DNA of 64,000 nt. Origin: Ashinkailepas kermadecensis. Taxonomy: Eukaryota; Arthropoda; Thecostraca; Neolepadidae. Below, in pieces: positions 58,021 through 64,000 of the stretch (position 1 is its first letter; every line of letters starts with the position of its first letter). A program made the translations under genes and the position numbers. The notes under the pieces are model-generated. The model saw only the letters and a list, made by a program, of their open reading frames with translations, had not been told where the DNA came from and did not search any database. The stretch spans positions 1-64,000 of the forward strand of contig JAOTOM010002702.1 of NCBI GenBank assembly GCA_034440615.1, written 5' to 3'.

Positions 58021-58305
58021 GCGTACTAAAGGGAAAAATTCCCCTCCCTAACGTTAGGCACCAAGGAAATACTTTAACCCATCGTCATCACCGTTCAGGT
58101 CTGCTGTGCTCTGATGCTTCATCAATGCCGGTGTGTTTTAGCCTGCATCTGATCGCTGAAGTATTTTTATTTAAGCCGGTGTGTGTTTGTTGGTGTGTGG
58201 AGTGAGGAGGAGAGTAACAGTGACGGTGACCGTGACGGTGACGATAGATCCGAGCCTACTATATGGCACTGCAGTCGCATGCTATTACTCAGAGTTGTTA
58301 TGTTG

Positions 58306-58417
58306 GTGAGTTCGAGTCTCACCTGTCGCTACTCTTCGCCCGCGACCAATCGGCGTGAGAGATTGGCGACGCTATATGACACAACGGTCGACGTGTCGTA
58401 GAACCAATAACGTACCA
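58306..58417 (+). repeat. Truncated SINE in copy B
   Basis: The same insertion as 11,616-11,727, with flanks AGAGTTGTTATGTTG and AGAGTTGTGATGTTG. Confidence 0.85.
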
Positions 58418-58779
58418 AGAGTTGTGATGTTGACATTTACTAAGCACTGCTCTTTTAATTATGTGACTTCACCAGTTAGTGGACGATTTTCCCCGTTGGT
58501 GAAGATGCTGAATAAACATAAACATACACATCGTCGAATAAAAATCAGAACTTCTGAGATCTGAAAATATAGTGGGCTAAATCCGATGAGTTTTTTTTTG
58601 GGGGGGGGGGGGTCTAGTGCGTTGGCACTTCGGCCCCCCCGCAATGTTTTTCAAAAATCGACACACCCTGTCACCACCACACCACCGGGTCACAGTTCGC
58701 TCCGAGCCATTCCCACCTGAGCAAAGTCGAACAGGGTTAGCATGCCTTCAACGGGACCATGCTCACGACTCGCCGTCGG

Positions 58780-59040
58780 ACCGTTGTCGGACTGCTTTGA
58801 GACCACAGTCGGACCGCTGTCCGGCCACCGTCAGACCGCTGTCGCGCTGATGTAGGACCGTCGTCGGGCCGCTGTTGGGCTGCTGTCAGGCCTCAGTTGA
58901 AACGCTGTGGGGCCGCCGTCGGACCGCTGCTTGAATCACTGTTGGGCGTCAGTCGAACTGCTGTCCCGCTACTGTCGGGCCGTCGTCGGACTGCTTGTTC
59001 GGCCGCCGTTGGGTCACCGTCGCAGTGGGCGACTGTCCGT
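58780..59040. repeat. GTCGGACCGCTG minisatellite
   Basis: About 15-base units (CGTCGGACCGCTGTC and variants) in tandem, diverged and GC-rich. It lies just upstream of the USP pseudogene. Confidence 0.7.
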
Positions 59041-59534
59041 CCCGTAATTGCAGTTATCCTGCATGACCCCCTGTCCTGCCTGGTCCGGTGGGGACAGAGC
59101 AGACACTCCCCGGCCACTTCAGAGCTCGAGAATGTCTGCAAGCGCCGGGATACAGGAAGTCATGCGTCGTCGGGCGTCCAGGATACCTCGTGTCTCCTAC
59201 TTAGGTTCTCTTGTCTTCGTGGAGAAACAGAGCTGAGAGACTTCCCTCTTGTCTTCTACCAGACCTCTTGTCATCGTGCGGACACATGAACGGGATATAT
59301 CCCTCTTGTTTCTTACCTTTCCCTTGCCCCCCACGGGCTTCCATGGCTGGGAGACTTCCCTATTGTCCCCTACCAAGACCTCTTTCTTGCAGCCTTGCTT
59401 TCTCGGGCACGTCCATGGCCTGGGGATCACCGTCCTTCGTTTTTGTTTTGCTTAACTGCACGAACCAACGTTCCTGTGGCTATAGCGACCTGTGAGCACC
59501 ACCCGACTGAACATGCCAGTAGGGAAAACAAGGG

Positions 59535-60480
59535 AGGTGAGTCGCCGCCACCGCCGCCACCGCCGCCGCGCGGTCTCAAGAACCTCGGCAACACGTGCTA
59601 CATCAATGCTTACTGCAGGCGCTCTTCCACTCAGAGTTCAGCCATGATGTAATGACGTCACGGCCCAGTCAGTGCCAGCGCCACCTGGCGGCGCTACAGA
59701 GGGCGTTCGCGATCTTGGCCTTCTCGGAGCGGCCCCGTCCGCCTTTATACGCTTCGCACTGCCGCCCTGGTTCGAGGCAGTCAGTCAGCAAGACTGTTCA
59801 GAATTGCTCAGGTATCTTTTTGACGCGCTTCACAAAGAGGTGTCCATGGCTCCTGGCGACTCTAAACCACAACCGCAAGCGTCCTCGAAAGCCTCCCAGT
59901 CGTGCCTGACTATCTGTCGCCTCACCCTCGTACAAACTCAACCTCGTGACGTAGGTGTCTGACCTGCTGGAGCAGTGTCTAGTGGCTGTCCGGTAAGAAT
60001 CGGTACCACTACGAGAAGTGCGCTGAGCTGCGCGACACTGACCGGGATCTGCAACTGCTGCAACTGCTGCAGCTGCAACTGCTGGAATGACCGCACCACC
60101 TCGTCATCTCGCTGGTGCGCCTCTTCTTCAAACGTAGCACGGGTGCGCGTCGCAAAGTGCTGACTCGCGTGGCGCTGACGGAGCGACTGTTGGTGCCAGT
60201 GCGCGGTGGGCCGGCCTTCCAGTTCAGACTGTACGGTGGTGCACTGCGGCGGCTCGCTGGACGCCGGCCACTACTACTGCGTGACGCGGCCACCCGACGC
60301 AACCGGCTCGAAAGTAGCACCTTCTGTCTGGTGTCGACTCGACGACACCTACGTCACGCCGCTGGATGCCGGTCACCTGGGCGCCTGGGGCAGCGGAGGC
60401 GCCGGCGCGAAAACCGACACGTCATGCATGCTCTTCTACCGAAGGTGCGACAGCGATGCGGTGCGCCCGCCACCGTCGCG
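59535..60480 (+). pseudogene. Ubiquitin-specific protease, USP35/38-like, frameshifted
   Basis: USPs remove ubiquitin from proteins. The Cys box is present as GLKNLGNTCYINA (about 59,570), followed in another frame by LLQALFHSEFSHDVM, and then by APSAFIRFALPPWFEAVSQQ and DCSELLRYLFDALHKE. The last run resembles the RPPWF...QQDCSEYLKYLLD stretch of USP35/38. Further on, NRYHYEKCAELRDTDRDLQL leads to a TGA and HHLVISLVRLFFKRSTGARR. The His box is GGSLDAGHYYCVTRP (about 60,255) and the end is SCMLFYRR. At least four frame breaks or stops occur, and the zinc-finger-like middle is missing. Cys and His residues survive, but the frame cannot be read through without errors. It is probably a pseudogene or retrocopy; assembly errors in GC-rich DNA are an alternative. 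Confidence 0.8.
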
Positions 60481-62667
60481 ACACGAGCAGCTGCCGGCGT
60501 CGCTGCTGCTCGAGGTGCAAAACGACAACGAGACGTATCGGCTGGGCGGTCAGCCATGGGGCCCAGCAGATTTTCGTGGTTACGTTATATCCGATGGATA
60601 TAAAGGAGATGCATGTGGCCGTGCGAGGCACGTGGCGAGCCAGATCTGCGTTTCTTTAACATTCTTCCGATACCAGGTGGGTCTCCCGTTACAAGACTCT
60701 CCTTTGGACACGGGTGAGGGTATGTTCATTGTAACATCGTATATACATGATAGCATGCGCTTCTTCCAAGTTATATATTTCACGAGTGTAGTCAATGAAT
60801 CGGAAATCCTACCTTACAATCTACCCACCCCACCCCCTTTGCGTACGCACGTACAAACACATCCGTTCACGGGTTATGCTCCTGCTCCGGGGCCAAACCT
60901 CTTCGCCTCGCCTACACACCTGCCATCCACTGTACGCCCATCTGGCGCTAATGATTCCCTCCCATTCATTGGATCCTTCCCACACCACGTATAATTAGCG
61001 CCTCCATCTGCTCACCGGGGCCATTCCGATTTGCTGTAGCCAGTGATGAGCGGACGCCAAGTGATGGTCATAGGTGAATTGTCCATCGCCAACTGGGCTT
61101 GGTTCATTCACATTTCCGCGCTGTCAGTTTAGCTTCCGCGGTCTGGCAGGAGTGGCCGTGTCGATCCGCACGCGAGCGAACGTTCAGTCAGCCACTATCA
61201 CTGCACTGAACAGCTCGCGACCGACTTCTGAACGATTTCGTCGAATGTGAGAGCTTCCCGGCGGTTCCGTCAAATGTGTGACCGACTGCCTGTCGTAGCG
61301 GTATTTATATCCACCCACCACGGGTGCGATCAGCGTCAGGTGAACGTCATTTTGTTTTCTTCCTCTGTTGCTGGTAGCATGGCCGGTGACCGTTGGTGGC
61401 CACTGGTGACTGCTAGTGACGGTTGGTAACTGCTGACCGTTGATTGGCAGTTGGCAGTTCCGGCTGCCCAGAGAAGTGGCTGCTTCTGTGCCACTGGGTC
61501 AGGTTGATACCCTGTGGTCGGCGCCGTGCAGGGGTGCACAAACCTGGCAACTCGCCTACCAGCGTAGGTGACAGATATTGGCTGAAACTGTGCCGTTGTT
61601 GTGACAGGTAATCATTATTCGAAGAAGGAAAAGTATTCACCACATAAAGAAGATATATCACTTCAGGAAAGACATTTTAGCGCAAAAATATTTGATGTAC
61701 CGTTTATTTTTGGTTATTTCACAAACTATTCGCTTATATTTCGGTAAGTTATCACTGCAATTTCGGAACAAGACATTTGGCAGCGCTAAATCTTTTGGAA
61801 CAGATCTCGGTGCACAATATCGGCTGCACGCGGCCGGCTCCATTAGGCTGAACCATGGCGCAGCAGGCTGTCACAGATACGCCATGACAGTTGATAGGGT
61901 TCGATTGCGGTGCAACTCCCAAGCGTTTGTATAGGAAACGACGTACGACGGTTTCGAAATGTGACAGATTTATGGGTTCCAATGCTTGTAGGTGACATTC
62001 TTGACGTTTTGTGCACCTCTGGCGCCGTGGCCCGAGCGGCATGTGACGGCCGTACCGTATGAGATTGTTTGTTCTACATCGTCCTGTATGTGCTTGACAC
62101 AGCTTTCTCTTCCGGTCGGCTGTGGCGAGCCGTCTGGCGGGCTGGTCAGGCCCGCGGACTCCATGACTCCGGCCCGCTGGTCCATTACAAAATGTAATCC
62201 GTCTTACAAATATACTAGATCAAAGAAGAAATTTTGATATTTTCACCACGTAAAACCAGTAATTTTCGGCGTGCTTCACTCGCGAAAACCGATCTCTGTT
62301 TCTTCACATTTCTTTTGTCGGCCCCCTTAAGAAAATCCTGGCTGCGCCACTGAAAGTCGGATACTTAGCCGGAGGCTGAAACGACTGTCGAGGACGGCTG
62401 AACTTCAAAGCATCGCTGCAGTATCGGCCTAATCTGATCCTCAATATGGTGACCATTGACTTAACCTCCAGTAACAGCTGAGCGCCTCTGTAAGCTTATG
62501 GGCATGATAATCAGCACATCCAAGAACACGTTTGCCAATTTCTAAGGAAATATGAGTAGTCTGACGTCGGTGACCTCTGATCTTTGATCTCAAATACCAC
62601 TATTTATGAGCGCCTTCTTAGTTTTTGTGCTCACGATGATCTGTTGTACATCAGGTGCTACCGGTAT
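60481..62667. other. Stretch with no recognised gene
   Basis: Mixed composition. The USP frame runs on to 60,994 without family features. A hAT-type terminus (reverse complement CAGTGGCGCAGCCAGGATTT) lies at about 62,335-62,354 with no partner found. Other open frames on both strands lack motifs. Confidence 0.4.
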
Positions 62668-63317
62668 CACTGGGGGATCTAGCCCACCGGTTTGGGGGGG
62701 TCAACTTTCGGTTTTCGGCGTCAGTCCCCCCTCCCCTTCCCCAGTGGCGTACCTAGGAATAGCATCAGGGAAGCGGCGAACGGATTTGGAGGGTGCCCAT
62801 TCTCCCACTATTTTTAGTTAAAAGCATCGGATTTCGACCACTATTTGGCAAAGGGGCCCATTTTATAAAATAATAATTAATGACAACATAATTTCCTGTG
62901 TAGGGGCTATAGCTTACCTGCACCGTTTCTAAGTTACCGGATTTTTGTTCTTGTTTACCAAAACGTTCACGTTCATGTTCAACGTCTTGTACCACGTCAA
63001 CGTTCGTGCACGTGTACATACTGGTGGATCCGATTTTGTCAACTCTTGCTGTAAGCAGAACTTGAACAGCATGGAACCCTCGATGTGTGTCAGAATCTAC
63101 TATACTACCATATTGGCCTCCAAACAATTGTTAAGAAATACCTTTAAAATTGGAGATTCTTTCATTCAAACGCTATTTTTTTTTAACCTCGGCAAAGGTT
63201 ACTGCATTCTAATTTAATTTACTTCTGTTGGTTTCGGGGGGGGAAGACACTATGGCCCCCCTTTTAAGCGCTTCGGGGGGCCATGGCCGGAATGGCCCCT
63301 CCCTGGATCCGCTAGTG
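62668..63317. mobile_element. 650-bp hAT-like element with perfect 8-bp TSD
   Basis: Ends CACTGGGGGATCTAG and, inverted, CACTAGCGGATCCAGG lie between perfect copies of ACCGGTAT (62,660-62,667 and 63,318-63,325). It is the inverted relative of 31,273-31,927. Inside is another hAT-type terminus (CAGTGGCGTACCTAGG at about 62,743), showing it was assembled from ends of more than one element. Non-coding. Confidence 0.88.
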
Positions 63318-63325
63318 ACCGGTAT

Positions 63326-64000
63326 TACCTGTGTATCAATGTTTAGACAAATCCGAGTAGGTTGCCCGACCTCGGTGACCTCTAACATTCAACCTGAAAT
63401 AACTCAGCTGTTCATAGATGCCTCGCCTAGTTTTTACGCGTATAATGATAAGCTCGCTGATTGTTACCTATATACCTATTTCAAAGGAAATCAGAGTAGT
63501 CAAATATTTCTGGATATATAGCGAATATCAAGCGGAATATGAATTGTACTTAGTGTTAAACATACCTTTCGTGTATTTTATCGGTGTGTTTATTTGGCGC
63601 ATGGCGTAGGTGGGTATTGGTGCCGTGACACCATTGTCCAAGGAACATATTATTGCCAACTGGGTAGTTCTAACGTCCATCAAGTTAGAACGTGTAGTTC
63701 GAGCAATGTTGTGGGCTGTGAGCTTGTTATCACATGTTCACTTATAGTAGGAGAGCATCGTTTTGAGTAAGTAGGTAGGTAGGTATATTGTGTTATTTTC
63801 TACAGACAAAAATCGCATTTCACACGGCTAGAAATCTCTCACAAAGCCATGGTGGTTCGATTGCTTATTTAGTAGACTAATAAGTTAGTAACGACATGTT
63901 AGTTAGTGGGCGCTGTATAACCTAGGCAGTTGATTCGCCCCTAAACCCCAATAACAACATGTTAGTTAGTAGCCATGTTCATAATGGGCACTATACGACC
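63326..64000. other. Stretch ending in SINE/LINE 3' tails
   Basis: At about 63,905 GTGGGCGCTGTATAACC begins the tail family, ending CCCCAATAACAAC. A second start, ATGGGCACTATACGACC, reaches the window's end. TAGG repeats lie at about 63,771-63,785. No gene. Confidence 0.5.

Larger units (their letters stand above)
50263..58670 (+). mobile_element. Large hAT-like non-coding transposon, copy B, complete
   Basis: An 8,408-bp element running from CAGGGGCGTCGATTTG to an inverted CAGGGTGTGTCGATTTTTG. Flanking 8-mers TCGCCACC (50,255-50,262) and TCACCACC (58,671-58,678) differ at one base. It is colinear with copy A. It is distinguished by an intact first terminal module (50,263-50,765), a full SINE at 50,936-51,102, and about 490 bp at 55,170-55,660 that A lacks. 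Three copies of TIR plus module start at 50,263, 51,706 and about 52,226. Internal blocks share AGCACAATAATACC and GTTGTGAGCAAAAT boxes in both orientations. No protein is encoded. Confidence 0.92.

Noticed and set aside
60481..60994. C-terminal extension of the USP
   Set aside because: After the FYRR end of the catalytic domain, the frame has no family resemblance and looks like chance open sequence.

Overview
The window is eukaryotic, intergenic and almost wholly built of transposable elements. It is probably arthropod. The support is short interspersed TTAGG arrays (the arthropod telomere motif), a P-superfamily DNA transposon with a THAP domain, CR1-type and I/Jockey-type LINEs, tRNA-derived SINEs, and abundant hAT-like non-autonomous elements. 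I cannot name a species. No intact host gene was recognised.

Layout. 1-0.84 kb is an unrecognised GC-rich, coding-like segment. 1.2-2.5 kb is the 3' end of an I/Jockey-type LINE (RNase H plus zinc knuckle). 3.06 kb is a SINE and 4.1-4.4 kb a hairpin element. 4.79-11.98 kb (copy A), 25.24-34.04 kb (copy C, inverted) and 50.26-58.67 kb (copy B) are three large copies of one 7-9 kb non-coding DNA transposon with TIRs starting CAGGGG and 8-bp target-site duplications (TSDs). 12.23-15.66 kb is a long inverted repeat. 17.8-18.25 kb is a minisatellite.

18.25-41.40 kb is a stack of nested insertions. A broken fourth copy of the large family (E) carries a 4.1-kb CR1-like LINE, itself split by a 366-bp hAT-like MITE. 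It also carries a 17.6-kb P element (22,847-40,487; 31-bp TIRs; TSD ATCCAATT) and a TTAA-flanked MITE. The P element encodes a four-exon THAP-type transposase. Its first intron is about 11.7 kb because copy C and other elements landed in it. The transposase keeps recognisable DDE residues but has two frameshifts and a lost zinc ligand, so it looks dead.

41.4-49.5 kb is minisatellite-rich. It holds an orphan THAP first exon (42.16 kb), a small hAT MITE (43.17 kb) and a conserved Cys-rich ORF. That ORF is split by a TIR-bounded minisatellite element, which in turn contains a solo LTR. 58.8-60.5 kb has a GC-rich minisatellite and a frameshifted ubiquitin-specific protease (USP35/38-like) pseudogene. 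62.67-63.32 kb is another TIR element with a perfect 8-bp TSD. The genes do not form a pathway. What the window records is the order in which repeats landed in one another, and several empty sites in paralogous copies allow that order to be read.
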